From: Claveliimonas acetigenes
Lineage (GTDB): Bacteria; Bacillota; Clostridia; Lachnospirales; Lachnospiraceae
Assembly (NCBI RefSeq): GCF_025567385.1
Contig: NZ_JAOQJU010000023.1
Location: 1 to 50,838, forward strand
Direction: 5' to 3'
DNA length: 50,838 nt
Within the stretch, counting starts at the first letter, position 1, and each line of letters begins with the position of its first letter. The notes below the pieces were generated by a model. It had not been told where the DNA came from, ran no database searches, and saw only the letters and a list, made by a program, of their open reading frames with translations. Shown in pieces: positions 15,566 through 23,922 of the stretch. A program made the position numbers and the translations under genes.

Positions 15566-16456
15566 TTATTCTATTCCTGCTTTTCTGTCTCTGTTTGCCG
15601 CACTGATCAGTGTGTATGATGTCCACAGAAGAACCACGCAAACAAGGTTAATCAGCCAGAACATCGGCAGTTCTGTAACTAATTTCCATGCGATAAATAC
15701 ACCAATACATCCACCAATCATATTACCCAAAGTATGAGGAACATCATATCTGTGCGTCTTAATAAACTCAATAGAAGATGCAGGCATCAGGCATGCGCAG
15801 GATCCCATAAATACAGGGAAACAAGCCGTAGCATTTACACCAAGTAAAAGACAGGTTGCCATACAAGGTGCATATAGACCAAATCCGATATCCATCAGAG
15901 CACCCCACAGAATATTAAGTACAGCAGCAACAATTAGTTTCCATCCTGTCAGACCGGTTGCGGTACCTACAATTCCGAAAGGCCCTACTCCCAGATTACT
16001 ACAAATCATAATAATTGCAAGAAGTACCATCGCACTTCCCAGTGCGTATCTGATTTTGTTTCGTGGCCACTTCGTTACAACTGTTGCAAAACCAAAGGAC
16101 CCGACCGCTGCGCAAGCATACATAATCCACAGAAATACAGGATCACATTCTACAGAAGCCGTAAATATAAATGCCTCAAAAATAACCGGGAATGTATCTC
16201 CTACGTTCAATGTACCAGGAATATCGATATCATCTATCTGTTTAAAAATCTTATACATAAACGTAGATGGTGCATAAGAACCACATCCCAGTGTATCGAG
16301 AAAGTTTGCAATAATACCTACTGCAAAAGCAGCTCCCCACTGTTTACCGGTTGCACCTTTCAGTTCATCCATACGGTTTTTGGCAATATCAACTACGAGT
16401 CCAATTCCTGTCCCGGCAACTAATACACCAAATAAAATTTGCAATGCCAATAACAT
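15566..16456 (-). CDS. TauE/SafE-family permease
   Basis: A 296-residue polytopic protein of the TSUP (TauE/SafE) family, which exports sulfite, organosulfonates or related anions. About eight membrane segments are visible, in two halves with related motifs: IIANFLDTLGCGSYAPSTFM in the first half and LNILWGALMDIGFGLYAPCM in the second. These pseudo-symmetric LD-G-GxYAP segments are the family signature. The ATG has TAGGAGG upstream. A MerR-family regulator is encoded divergently, and two MerR-type promoters point at this gene, so its expression is likely induced by a ligand of that regulator. The substrate is not known. Confidence 0.87.
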   Translation of the reverse strand: MLLALQILFGVLVAGTGIGLVVDIAKNRMDELKGATGKQWGAAFAVGIIANFLDTLGCGSYAPSTFMYKIFKQIDDIDIPGTLNVGDTFPVIFEAFIFTASVECDPVFLWIMYACAAVGSFGFATVVTKWPRNKIRYALGSAMVLLAIIMICSNLGVGPFGIVGTATGLTGWKLIVAAVLNILWGALMDIGFGLYAPCMATCLLLGVNATACFPVFMGSCACLMPASSIEFIKTHRYDVPHTLGNMIGGCIGVFIAWKLVTELPMFWLINLVCVVLLWTSYTLISAANRDRKAGIE

Positions 16457-16545
16457 TTTCTCTACCTCCTAGATTATACTTTATTCAATTGTAATTTTCT
16501 TTCCTGTTTTTACCCCGATCTCAAACAGAAAGAGAACCTGATTCA

Positions 16546-16576
16546 AGTATAAAGTTTGACCCAGGGGACGAGTCAA
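16546..16576 (-). promoter_or_regulatory. MerR-type promoter P1 of tauE
   Basis: On the minus strand -35 TTGACT (16,571-16,576) and -10 TATACT (16,546-16,551) with a 19-bp spacer. The spacer holds a dyad around CCCCTGGG. Transcription would begin about 80 bp before the tauE start. Confidence 0.78.
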
Positions 16577-16612
16577 TAGTATTCCGCCTTCCTTTTCATA
16601 TTTACTTTCATC

Positions 16613-16661
16613 ATAAAAAAGAACAAAACCCTGACAAACATATCGGGAATTTGTCAAGGTT
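16613..16661 (-). terminator. Hairpin between the two tauE promoters
   Basis: On the minus strand AACCTTGACAAA and TTTGTCAGGGTT form a 12-base stem with one G-U pair around a loop of 11, followed by TTGTTCTTTTTT. Transcripts from the upstream promoter P2 must pass it, so it may act as terminator or attenuator. Confidence 0.65.
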
Positions 16662-16721
16662 CTGTCCGTGTTCACTTAATATTTATCTGGAGTGACAACA
16701 GAGATTTCTGCTGCCTTTTTA

Positions 16722-16752
16722 AGCATACAGCTCTCCCTAGGGGCAAAGTCAA
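16722..16752 (-). promoter_or_regulatory. MerR-type promoter P2
   Basis: On the minus strand -35 TTGACT (16,747-16,752) and -10 TATGCT (16,722-16,727), again exactly 19 bp apart, with the dyad CCCCTAGGG in the spacer. It resembles P1 at 16,546-16,576 and lies upstream of the hairpin. Confidence 0.7.
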
Positions 16753-16865
16753 CACATATATCCATAAGTTCTGCTTATGACATCTCCCATAATGTCGATT
16801 ATCTGTTAACACATATTGTGGGTTATAATGATTTCAGTAATAAAAATAAGAGGTTTTCATATCAG

Positions 16866-17642
16866 ATGGACAGATCAACTTTATTTTCAATTGGAGAATT
16901 TGCACAGGCTGCCGGTATAAGCACAAAAGCACTTCGGTATTACGAGAAGAAAGGCATCCTCAAACCATACTGGATCGAACAGGATACCGGATACCGATAC
17001 TACAGTCTTTATCAATTGAATCAGTTGAATTTGATTGGGATTTTTATAGATTTGGATATTTGTCTTAATCAGTTTAGTAATTATATTGATCATAATTACT
17101 CTTCCATTGATTACCAGAAACTTTTACAGTTCGGAAAAGAATTAACTCAGGAACGGATTCAAATCCTGGAGGATAAGATGCGTTATATTAATTATTTAAA
17201 AGAGAAAGCGGAATACCCTTTCCCAAATAATCTTACTCATCCACAGCCGGTATGGCTATTACCATGTAACGAGATTCCAGATAAAGTCAGTGTAGAGAAA
17301 GCCCTCAAAAAAATATTGCATGACATTTCTACCTATGGCCTGACTCTGTTCCAATCTTACGGACTCATTATGATCTGCAACGGCAATGAAAAAAGACTGT
17401 TTTATTTTGCAGATATAAGCCATCCATCCGGAAAAACTATAATACACGAAAATATATTTTATCTTCCGCAGGGTGAATATAGAAGTATTGAACAAGATAA
17501 TTGGAGCATCGAAATGGCACCTGCGCTGTTTCAAGATCTTTTTGAATTAAATTACGACAAAGTAATCATAGAGAGGGAACTTACTTATAATAACAAAACT
17601 CCCTTATATTCTTTGAGCTGCCTGCTTCCCCCAATCCTCTGA
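16866..17642 (+). CDS. MerR-family regulator (BmrR-like)
   Basis: A 258-residue transcription regulator from ATG 16,866 (MDRSTLFSIGEFAQ); the longer frame upstream is not protein-like. The N-terminal winged helix-turn-helix reads SIGEFAQAAGISTKALRYYE, then GYRYYSLYQLNQLN, followed by a coiled coil (GKELTQERIQILEDKMRYI). The C-terminal ~130 residues look like a GyrI-type small-molecule-binding domain as in BmrR (IHENIFYLPQGEYRSIE). It is encoded divergently from tauE and is the best candidate to act on the two 19-bp-spacer promoters. A weak ribosome site (AAGAGG) lies 12-13 bases before the start. Its stop meets the stop of the convergent GNAT gene with no gap. Confidence 0.85.
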   Translation: MDRSTLFSIGEFAQAAGISTKALRYYEKKGILKPYWIEQDTGYRYYSLYQLNQLNLIGIFIDLDICLNQFSNYIDHNYSSIDYQKLLQFGKELTQERIQILEDKMRYINYLKEKAEYPFPNNLTHPQPVWLLPCNEIPDKVSVEKALKKILHDISTYGLTLFQSYGLIMICNGNEKRLFYFADISHPSGKTIIHENIFYLPQGEYRSIEQDNWSIEMAPALFQDLFELNYDKVIIERELTYNNKTPLYSLSCLLPPIL

Positions 17643-18066
17643 TTATCCTTTCAATAATTTTTTGGACAGATAATAGTGAGTTCCTGTTATCTCATGTTCC
17701 ATATATACAAAAACTTCACGGTATCCTTTTTTTTTTATAAAACTCAGGTGCCTGAAATTCAAATGTATCCAAAAGGACATATTGGCATCCTCGTTTTCTT
17801 GCTTCTTCTTCTGCTTTTTTGAGAATTTCACTTCCAAGCTTTTTTCTTCGCAGTTCTTCTTTTACCCAAAGTTCCCATACAAGAAACCAGTTGCCTCGAA
17901 CCGTACCCGCCAAGCCTGCCTGAATCTCCCCGCTCTCACTTTTAAGGCAGACGCTTATATCCTGAAATTCTGCCTTTTCAAAATATTTTTGATTGTATTT
18001 TTGTACCCTTTGATGAAGATATTCCCGATCTTCTCCATTATCATCGGTTATAATAATCTTTCCCAT
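17643..18066 (-). pseudogene. GNAT acetyltransferase with homopolymer frameshift
   Basis: A GNAT-fold N-acetyltransferase, transferring acetyl from acetyl-CoA to an unknown amine. The start is ATG 18,064-18,066 (MGKIIITDDNGEDREYL), with GAGGAAG upstream. Motif A is seen in LWVKEELRRKKLGSEILKKA (the R/Q-x-x-G-x-G/A site is RRKKLG) and motif B in RGCQYVLLDTFEFQAPEFY. The coding strand then has a run of ten A (17,727-17,736); with ten, the frame ends in KKKRIP. With nine, it would continue as KKKGYREVFVYMEHEI to a normal end, SKKLLKG, at 17,643. One extra A therefore breaks the gene: a true mutation, slippage-prone phase variation, or a sequencing error. It follows lysR by 11 bp in the same orientation. 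Confidence 0.85.
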
Positions 18067-18077
18067 GTTCTCTTCCT

Positions 18078-18977
18078 CTACAAAATAACATTTTCTATCG
18101 AATTTTTCTTTTGTTTGAACCATTTCAGCAAATAATCAACAAATTTAGCTGCCGCAGGATTCACGTATTCTTTATTTGGATATGCAACTCCCAGTGTTCT
18201 GTATTTTTTTTTGGAAAAAGATCGTATTTCAATATCAAATTGCTTTCCTGTGATATCCAAAAAAAGTCGTGGCAATACACAGACTCCAAATCCGAGTTCA
18301 ACAAATTTCATAATTACAATATCGTCATTGAATCTATATCTGGTATGACTCTCCCTGACTCCAATCTCCCTAAGTATAGCGCCTATTTCAAAATCCAGGC
18401 CTTCTGAAGTAATGATAATGTTCTCCTCTTTCAAATCCTGTATATTTATAGTTTCTTTTTCTGCCAGAGTATGTCCTTTCGGCAAAAGAACAACCATCTC
18501 ATCTTTTATGATTGGTGTAAATGCAAAGCCCTTAGCCGCACACTCTGATACCATAGCAAAATCTATCGTTTCATCTTTGAGGTTTTTCCTAAGATCATAG
18601 AAAGATCCAGCCATCATCTCATAACGAATATTCGGATAGCACTCGCCAAATTCTTTAAAAATATCCGGAAACCACTTTGTTGCAATACGTGCCAGGCAGC
18701 CCAGACGTACCATTCCCTGCTGCAAATCTCGAATTGATTCTGCATACTCTTTGATCCTTTTTTCTTCTTCAGCGATGATTCGTATAGATTCAATGATAGG
18801 CTTAACAAAAGGGAGCGGTTCTACTCCTGTTTTCGACCGCTCAAACAGTGTTATTCCAAGGGATTTCTCATAATTTTGAATTGTCTGGCTTACTGCTGAC
18901 TGAGAATAATTAAGCGCTTTCGCAGCCTTCGTAAGGTTTTTCATCTCACAAACCTCATTAATAACATCATAATTCAT
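18078..18977 (-). CDS. LysR-family transcription regulator
   Basis: A 299-residue LTTR from ATG 18,975-18,977 (MNYDVINEVCEMKNLTKAAK), preferred to an ATG five codons upstream because GGGAGA then lies at proper distance. The winged helix has NLTKAAKALNYSQSAVSQTI and GITLFERSKTGVEPL. The co-inducer domain follows, with VRLGCLARIATKWFPDIF, DFAMVSECAAKGFAF and VELGFGVCVLPRLFL. It probably forms a two-gene unit with the downstream acetyltransferase. Targets and co-inducer are unknown; no divergent gene is adjacent. Confidence 0.9.
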   Translation of the reverse strand: MNYDVINEVCEMKNLTKAAKALNYSQSAVSQTIQNYEKSLGITLFERSKTGVEPLPFVKPIIESIRIIAEEEKRIKEYAESIRDLQQGMVRLGCLARIATKWFPDIFKEFGECYPNIRYEMMAGSFYDLRKNLKDETIDFAMVSECAAKGFAFTPIIKDEMVVLLPKGHTLAEKETINIQDLKEENIIITSEGLDFEIGAILREIGVRESHTRYRFNDDIVIMKFVELGFGVCVLPRLFLDITGKQFDIEIRSFSKKKYRTLGVAYPNKEYVNPAAAKFVDYLLKWFKQKKNSIENVIL

Positions 18978-18992
18978 AAGCAATTCTCCCAT

Positions 18993-19343
18993 ATTCTAAT
19001 TATCTATAAGCTTTCCTTATTATAACTAAAAACAAACTGCTTATCCACATCTTTTTGTAAGAAATACTTATGGTGAAATCTCTTATAGAATTACTCACAT
19101 TAAAGACATTAATCATATCACACAATAAAAATGTACTCAAACCACATAGTAAGAGCTCGGAGCCCCGCATAAACGCTGGATTTCCGAGCTCCATTTTCTT
19201 TATTCAAACTCGCAAATAAATCCTTGTCACTATACATTTTTGTATCGGCATTATGGTTCTATTTGGTTTTATATGTGTTCCACTGTCCTAAGTCCATAGA
19301 CTGTACTGAACGGTGTTATCAATTTGTTATCAAATTTCTGTTA
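18993..19343. other. Intergenic region between lysR and the toxin gene
   Basis: About 350 bp without a convincing gene. It contains repeat copy B (19,153-19,212) and A+T-rich sequence upstream of lysR, where its promoter should lie. The part 19,213-19,343 shows nothing I recognise. Confidence 0.4.
19153..19212. repeat. Dispersed repeat, copy B, with inverted arms
   Basis: GAGCTCGGA (19,153-19,161) and TCCGAGCTC (19,183-19,191) form perfect 9-base arms. From 19,164 on, the sequence (core GCTGGATTTCCGAGCTC, then ATTCAAACTCG) matches copy A at 14,410-14,455 in the same orientation. Confidence 0.65.
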
Positions 19344-19643
19344 TCAGTCAAAGATTCTAGTGATATCCTGATATCGGTTGATCACACGATAAATCTCTAC
19401 ATACTCATTCCCTACCTTGTAGATAATCACATAATCTTCCCATATCGCATATTTATAGTCTGTCCGAAAGCTGACTCGTTTGGAAAGATCTGATCCCATT
19501 CCCGGAAACATCTGAAGATTCTCAAATTTACCGTAAATTTCTTTTATGGTTTTTGCAGCATATTCCTCGTTGTCTTCAGCAATGTAATCCCGAATAGCCT
19601 TCAGATCTTTTGCAACAATCGGATTGATCCGCAATTTTAACAT
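19344..19643 (-). CDS. RelE/ParE-family toxin
   Basis: A 99-residue toxin of the RelE/ParE superfamily, starting at ATG 19,641-19,643 (MLKLRINPIVAKDLKAIRDY), with GGGGG just upstream inside the end of the antitoxin gene. The order of elements, an N-terminal beta strand, two helices (AKDLKAIRDYIAEDN and AAKTIKEIYGKFENL) and a C-terminal sheet with DYKYAIWEDYVIIYKV and VEIYRVINRYQDI, is typical. RelE members cut mRNA at the ribosome; ParE members poison gyrase. This one resembles the RelE/YoeB side, with R/Y residues near the C-terminus, but I cannot decide. It is preceded by its antitoxin, one base apart. Confidence 0.87.
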   Translation of the reverse strand: MLKLRINPIVAKDLKAIRDYIAEDNEEYAAKTIKEIYGKFENLQMFPGMGSDLSKRVSFRTDYKYAIWEDYVIIYKVGNEYVEIYRVINRYQDITRIFD

Positions 19644-19644
19644 C

Positions 19645-19893
19645 TTATTCCCCCACAAGTGCCTTCAGTTCATCCAAATCCAGCCATCCTTCGCCATCTT
19701 TCACTGCCTCTTCAGCTTCCTGCAGCTTCATCAAAAGCTTCTTTTCCGCACGATCACGTTCATAATCTTCAAAATCCATAACCACAAAACGTCCTCTACC
19801 ATTCTTGGTAAGATATACAGGCTCGCCTTTGTGACAGTTCTTCAGGACTTCGTTATAATTTCTCAAATCAGATACTGGTAAAATACTTGCCAT
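19645..19893 (-). CDS. Phd/YefM-family antitoxin
   Basis: An 82-residue antitoxin. The N-terminal Phd/YefM DNA-binding fold is clear (ILPVSDLRNYNEVLKNCHKG, then EPVYLTKNGRGRFVVMDFEDYE), followed by an acidic, toxin-binding tail (LQEAEEAVKDGEGWLDLDELK). AAGGAGCTGAAAG precedes the ATG. As in related loci the pair is probably autoregulated by the complex. Confidence 0.9.
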   Translation of the reverse strand: MASILPVSDLRNYNEVLKNCHKGEPVYLTKNGRGRFVVMDFEDYERDRAEKKLLMKLQEAEEAVKDGEGWLDLDELKALVGE

Positions 19894-19948
19894 ATTCTTT
19901 CAGCTCCTTCCTTGATTTAATATTATTTCTGCTACTTCTATTATACAC

Positions 19949-19989
19949 AAAAAGCTGTAAAATTCAACGTGATTTTTTACAGCTTTTTC
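19949..19989. terminator. Bidirectional hairpin upstream of the antitoxin
   Basis: AAAAAGCTGTAAA and TTTTACAGCTTTTT form a stem with A and T runs on both sides, so it can end transcription in either direction. It insulates the toxin-antitoxin pair from the anti-sigma operon. Confidence 0.7.
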
Positions 19990-19994
19990 TACCC

Positions 19995-20027
19995 AAAAGA
20001 AGCTGCCCGCTATGGACAGCCTCTTCT
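19995..20027 (-). terminator. Terminator after the sigma/anti-sigma operon
   Basis: On the minus strand AAGAGGCTGTCC and GGGCAGCTTCTT pair (G-U allowed) around ATAGC, followed by TTTGGG. It is 17 bp past the stop of the anti-sigma gene. Confidence 0.65.
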
Positions 20028-20043
20028 CTGCAATGCCTTTTCG

Positions 20044-21489
20044 CTACTGACAAATATCTACCACTCCTGATTTTAACGTAGAATCTGAAAACTGAAGTGC
20101 TCCACCTTCACCGTTAAGATTAAGATACATATGATCCAGTTCATTCTCATTCACAATCCATGCCATATTCACCTGTTTACTCTCGCCTGGCATTAAGGAA
20201 GAAATATAATTTCCTCCATTTCCATAATCCTCAGATACACTATAGTATGTCATTTCCGCTGTATGTGCAACGCCATCCCAGATGACACGATCGTAGTCTT
20301 CACCAGAGAGTTCTACATGATTACAAATATGATATTTTCCATCTTCATGGTTCATTAACATTAAAGTACCAAGATAAAGCAAATGATCTATTTCTTTATC
20401 TGTCTTATTGGTATAAGTGACTGTCACATAGACTAGCTTTTGTTTCATGCTTTCTGTTTTTACAATCTCATCCACGGTATTAACACCATCACCAGACTTA
20501 ATATAAGACAGCGTATTGTTTACTATTTTTCCATCCGCTCCGACTGCAGTCACCCATTCTTCCGGCACATCATTCTGACCAAGCATCTGCAGATCATCTT
20601 CCACGTGAACCGCATCAACACAAACTGAAATATTATTATCTTCAATATAGTTGCCATCGCTGTCTTCACCATATGCTAGCATATTAAATGTTTCACCAAC
20701 CTGATGCATTGGCAATTTATTATCTGCAATGGAAGTCATCACTGCTTCTCCTGATGATTCTTCAGGGGATACCATTTCGCTCCACGTATACAAACCAGCT
20801 GTTTCAATCATTGTATCATTTTCAGTGATTACAAGGTTTTCAACCACTTTAATGGCATCCTCTTTCGTGATATCATCACCGATATAAACAGTAAGCACAC
20901 GATACACATCTGGGCAAAGAAGATAAATCCTTTGATTAAAAGATCCATCCTCTGCGAGGTCATTATATTTAAGGTATACACCTTCATAATTGCCAAAAGT
21001 TCTTTCCTCACAGTCGACAACATTCTTATCCTGCATTACTTTACTCAAATCATCCTCGTCTAAAAGCACAGATGCAAAGCTGAATCCTCCGGTTCGATCA
21101 TGCTCAGGATATTCCAAATGTAATTCATCAATCCATTCCATACCTTCTGGAATATATCCTGCTGAGATATCTATATCATGAATTTTTTCAGGAAGATTAA
21201 TTTTCCCAGTGCTGCCATCCGCCTTAATTCCAGTTACGATACTGTAGGCTCCTTGTTTTTCTAAAAACATATGATATAATTTGGTACCTGCATAGGCTAT
21301 AGTCGATGTAGACAATACACATACGGCTATTGCTGCAGCCACTCTGGCACCTGTCCATTTTTTCACTCTTCTTGCCTGAATATTAACCACCTTCGTGTCC
21401 TGAAGCTGTTTTTTTACTTCATTTTGAATCATCGTATGGATGAACTCCGGAGTTTCAGGAATATCTTTTTTCATATCTTCTAACCTCAT
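20044..21489 (-). CDS. Membrane protein co-encoded with ECF sigma factor (probable anti-sigma)
   Basis: A 481-residue protein with a cytoplasmic N-terminus of about 50 residues (TPEFIHTMIQNEVKKQL, basic RRVKKWTG), one membrane segment (about residues 49-68, VAAAIAVCVLSTSTIAYAG) and a large extracellular part. The external part has DUF4179/DUF5643-like features: ISAGYIPEGMEWIDELHLEY, an immunoglobulin-like second half with VTVTYTNKTDKEIDHLL, and a C-terminal strand-rich end. Its start overlaps the sigma factor stop by four bases, so it is the likely membrane partner that holds the sigma factor inactive until an envelope signal. The signal is not known. Confidence 0.82.
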   Translation of the reverse strand: MRLEDMKKDIPETPEFIHTMIQNEVKKQLQDTKVVNIQARRVKKWTGARVAAAIAVCVLSTSTIAYAGTKLYHMFLEKQGAYSIVTGIKADGSTGKINLPEKIHDIDISAGYIPEGMEWIDELHLEYPEHDRTGGFSFASVLLDEDDLSKVMQDKNVVDCEERTFGNYEGVYLKYNDLAEDGSFNQRIYLLCPDVYRVLTVYIGDDITKEDAIKVVENLVITENDTMIETAGLYTWSEMVSPEESSGEAVMTSIADNKLPMHQVGETFNMLAYGEDSDGNYIEDNNISVCVDAVHVEDDLQMLGQNDVPEEWVTAVGADGKIVNNTLSYIKSGDGVNTVDEIVKTESMKQKLVYVTVTYTNKTDKEIDHLLYLGTLMLMNHEDGKYHICNHVELSGEDYDRVIWDGVAHTAEMTYYSVSEDYGNGGNYISSLMPGESKQVNMAWIVNENELDHMYLNLNGEGGALQFSDSTLKSGVVDICQ

Positions 21490-21974
21490 ACTGTCAATGC
21501 CTCACTTTCCTGTAAATTGTGTTTAAGTTTTCCCCGTGCTCTGGCAAGCCTTTTTTGAACTGCTCCCTCGGTTATCTCAAGAATCTGCGCAATCTCTTTT
21601 ATGTTGAAATCCTCAATGTAGTACAGAATAACTGGCATTCGTAATTCTTCTTTCAAAGAATTTACGGCTCTGTACAAGTCGCTATAGTCAGTTTTCTGAT
21701 CTGCCTCAATTTCTGTCATTTCACTCATCCCTTCCAAAGAAACAAGTTTACTCGACTTTCTCAAAAGAGTATAACACTCATTGATCAATATACGAATCAA
21801 CCATGTCTTGGCATATTTGTCATTTCTCAAAGTTCCAATTTTTGAAAATGCCTTAACGATCGTTTCCTGAATAGCATCCGCACAATCTTGATCGTTAGAT
21901 AAAATTGTTTTGGCAGTAGAATACAATTGTCTCTCTGAATTGAGAACCAACGTTCCTAATTCCTCTTTGGTCAC
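21486..21974 (-). CDS. ECF-type RNA polymerase sigma factor
   Basis: A 162-residue sigma-70 family factor with only regions 2 and 4. Region 2 holds AKTILSNDQDCADAIQETIV and AFSKIGTLRNDKYAKTWLIR, which melt and bind the -10 box; region 4 holds EELRMPVILYYIEDFNIKEI and the helix-turn-helix ITEGAVQKRLARARGKLK for the -35 box. It is related to SigV/SigW-type factors. The downstream membrane protein overlaps it and is its presumed anti-sigma. ATG 21,972-21,974 has AAGGTGG upstream. Confidence 0.93.
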   Translation of the reverse strand: MTKEELGTLVLNSERQLYSTAKTILSNDQDCADAIQETIVKAFSKIGTLRNDKYAKTWLIRILINECYTLLRKSSKLVSLEGMSEMTEIEADQKTDYSDLYRAVNSLKEELRMPVILYYIEDFNIKEIAQILEITEGAVQKRLARARGKLKHNLQESEALTV

Positions 21975-22117
21975 TTTAACACCACCTTCTTTAGCCGGCC
22001 GGCAATTTTATTTACATAGATTAGACGTATAGGTTTCCAAAATATCCCCAAATAAGTTTAATAAGTTTGTTTTTTTAATGACAGAGGGAAATAAATCTTT
22101 CCCATGTGTCATTTATA

Positions 22118-22516
22118 TTATACACCTCTCTCACTTCTTCCCCCATATACAATCTCTGTAAGCACCATTTTCTCTGCTGCAGTCCTTATTCCATTCATCT
22201 TTCTTACCCATAGCATCGGCTGTTCTGCCTTTAACCGTTCCGTAACTCCCTTTTTTTCTGCCATCTGTGCCACCAGAATATCCATCCGCTCATGTGCCTC
22301 CCGATCTACCCTGTTTAGATGTTTATTAAGTTTCCCTTGTAGCATCAACATCTGATAGTACGGTTTTCTATGCTCCATCAGATAAGTTTTCCGCAGCATT
22401 CCATATTTCCCATAACATGTTTCTTCATCCTCCATCAACTCCAGATCTGGCAGATAATAATCCCCATACAGTGTATAGCCCAGACCATTCTTATCATCGT
22501 AAATATGTTTTTCCAT
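22118..22516 (-). CDS. tnpV: TnpV family transposon-encoded protein
   Basis: A 132-residue protein of the TnpV family, found in many Clostridia mobilisable elements with no known activity. Characteristic parts are GLGYTLYGDYYLPDLEL, RKTYLMEHRKPYYQMLMLQG and KLNKHLNRVDREAHERMDIL. It is the last gene of the mobilisable element on this strand, 14 bp after the relaxase gene. Confidence 0.87.
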   Translation of the reverse strand: MEKHIYDDKNGLGYTLYGDYYLPDLELMEDEETCYGKYGMLRKTYLMEHRKPYYQMLMLQGKLNKHLNRVDREAHERMDILVAQMAEKKGVTERLKAEQPMLWVRKMNGIRTAAEKMVLTEIVYGGRSERGV

Positions 22517-22530
22517 AGCGTTAATCCTCC

Positions 22531-23850
22531 TTATCTTGCGTCCCGATCATGCGACCGCTTATTTACTTTTCTTCCGTTTTTCTCAGCCATCTCTCTGCTT
22601 TTTTCGTTCTGAATGAGATATCTGGAATGTTCTTCTCCGACTGCCCTTTTTAATCTCCGAAAATCTTCCTTTTCTGCCCGAAGAACAGCATTTTGACTTA
22701 TCAATTCCTGTTTCTGCTCTGCTAAGACATGATTAGAATTTTTCAGTCTATCATACTTATAAACGACCTGATCTAACTGCTCTTTTACTTGAATATATTT
22801 CAGATACAAGCCATATAACAGCTCTTTCAGTTCACTGATTACCGGATATGCTTTTTTATCCCGGTAATTCTTGGCACTTTCCAACATCCCCGCTTCTGGA
22901 AGTACCTCATCAACTGGTTTCGAGAATTCACCGGCATATTTCTGAATATCTTTTGCAATCGCTTTTGCTTTTTTCAGACTTTTCTCATATTTATCGGCAG
23001 TTGCTTTTGCCTGTTCTGCTTCCTTTGCTACCTGGGCACGCTCTGCCTTCTTTTTCTGCAGTTCATTCCCGGTCTGCAACAATTCCTCATGGAGATTATC
23101 TGCCAGTTCATGGCAAGCAGCCGTTTCCTTCTGCAGCTGTGCTTTCTGCTCTTCCAGAGCTGCCACTTCCTGCTCACGCTGTTCCTTTTTGAAATTTAAG
23201 ACATCCAGATGCTCCCGGTGTGTACCTTTTTGCTCCCAGATCATCCCATATCTTTCTGCGATCTTCGCCAGCTCTTGTTTTTCCGATTCCATCCACTGAT
23301 TATATTCTGTATTTTCCCTGCCCTTTCCGACAAATCCTCTGGATGCCAATGCTTGTTTCATGGATACTCTTGTATCCGGCCCACGTTTACTTCCAGTTAC
23401 ATACGGCACAAAATCAATATGAAGATGTGGTGTCGCCTCATCCATATGCAGATATATACCGAATACCCGGAACTGTGGGTTTCTCTTTTGAAAGTCTTTT
23501 GCAAAATCAAGCAATGCCAGTCTGGCAATCTGCCCTTCCCGACTTGAACATCCGGTATCATCCTTATTCCCAATCTGGAAGATTGCTTCGTGGAAAACTT
23601 TCTCCTGTTTCCCAGTTCGGATGTGTTCATAATAATCTTCAATCTTCCGGTCTTTCCGTTTTTGTTTTGCGTTGTACCGTTCAATTGCTTCATCAAATAA
23701 TTCATGGTAAACGTCCTTCACATTTTCTGACTGCAATACCACGTTTCGGATTGTCCGGGTAGCATCTACGTTTTCTGCAATAAATTTTCTCTCATTGTGG
23801 GCGATAGAACCTTTTCCAATCATACCGCTGATCGTCCTTTTCATTTCCAC
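22531..23850 (-). CDS. mobV: MobV-family relaxase
   Basis: About 440 residues. MobV relaxases nick oriT and pilot single-stranded DNA to the transfer channel of a helper element. The N-terminal domain shows KRTISGMIGKGSIAHNERKF, and the metal-binding histidine motif HMDEATPHLHIDF near residue 140 is intact, with the upstream motif QIARLALLDFAKDF. The second half is a long coiled coil (residues about 210-420; EQEVAALEEQKAQLQKE). I chose GTG 23,848-23,850, because GGGAGGTGAG then lies at ideal distance; ATG 23,842-23,844 is the alternative. A candidate oriT lies just upstream. Lack of any type IV secretion genes nearby means the element needs a helper; the conjugative element next to it could serve. 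Confidence 0.9.
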   Translation of the reverse strand: MEMKRTISGMIGKGSIAHNERKFIAENVDATRTIRNVVLQSENVKDVYHELFDEAIERYNAKQKRKDRKIEDYYEHIRTGKQEKVFHEAIFQIGNKDDTGCSSREGQIARLALLDFAKDFQKRNPQFRVFGIYLHMDEATPHLHIDFVPYVTGSKRGPDTRVSMKQALASRGFVGKGRENTEYNQWMESEKQELAKIAERYGMIWEQKGTHREHLDVLNFKKEQREQEVAALEEQKAQLQKETAACHELADNLHEELLQTGNELQKKKAERAQVAKEAEQAKATADKYEKSLKKAKAIAKDIQKYAGEFSKPVDEVLPEAGMLESAKNYRDKKAYPVISELKELLYGLYLKYIQVKEQLDQVVYKYDRLKNSNHVLAEQKQELISQNAVLRAEKEDFRRLKRAVGEEHSRYLIQNEKSREMAEKNGRKVNKRSHDRDAR

Positions 23851-23922
23851 TATTCTCACCTCCCTCGCTTATAAAAATGCCGGATACGGCAAAAAGAAAT
23901 ATGCGCCGGAAACGGCGGTTTT

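Noticed and set aside
16481..16675. 64-codon minus-strand frame before tauE
   Set aside because: It runs over a MerR-type promoter and a terminator-like hairpin, so it is regulatory DNA rather than a gene.
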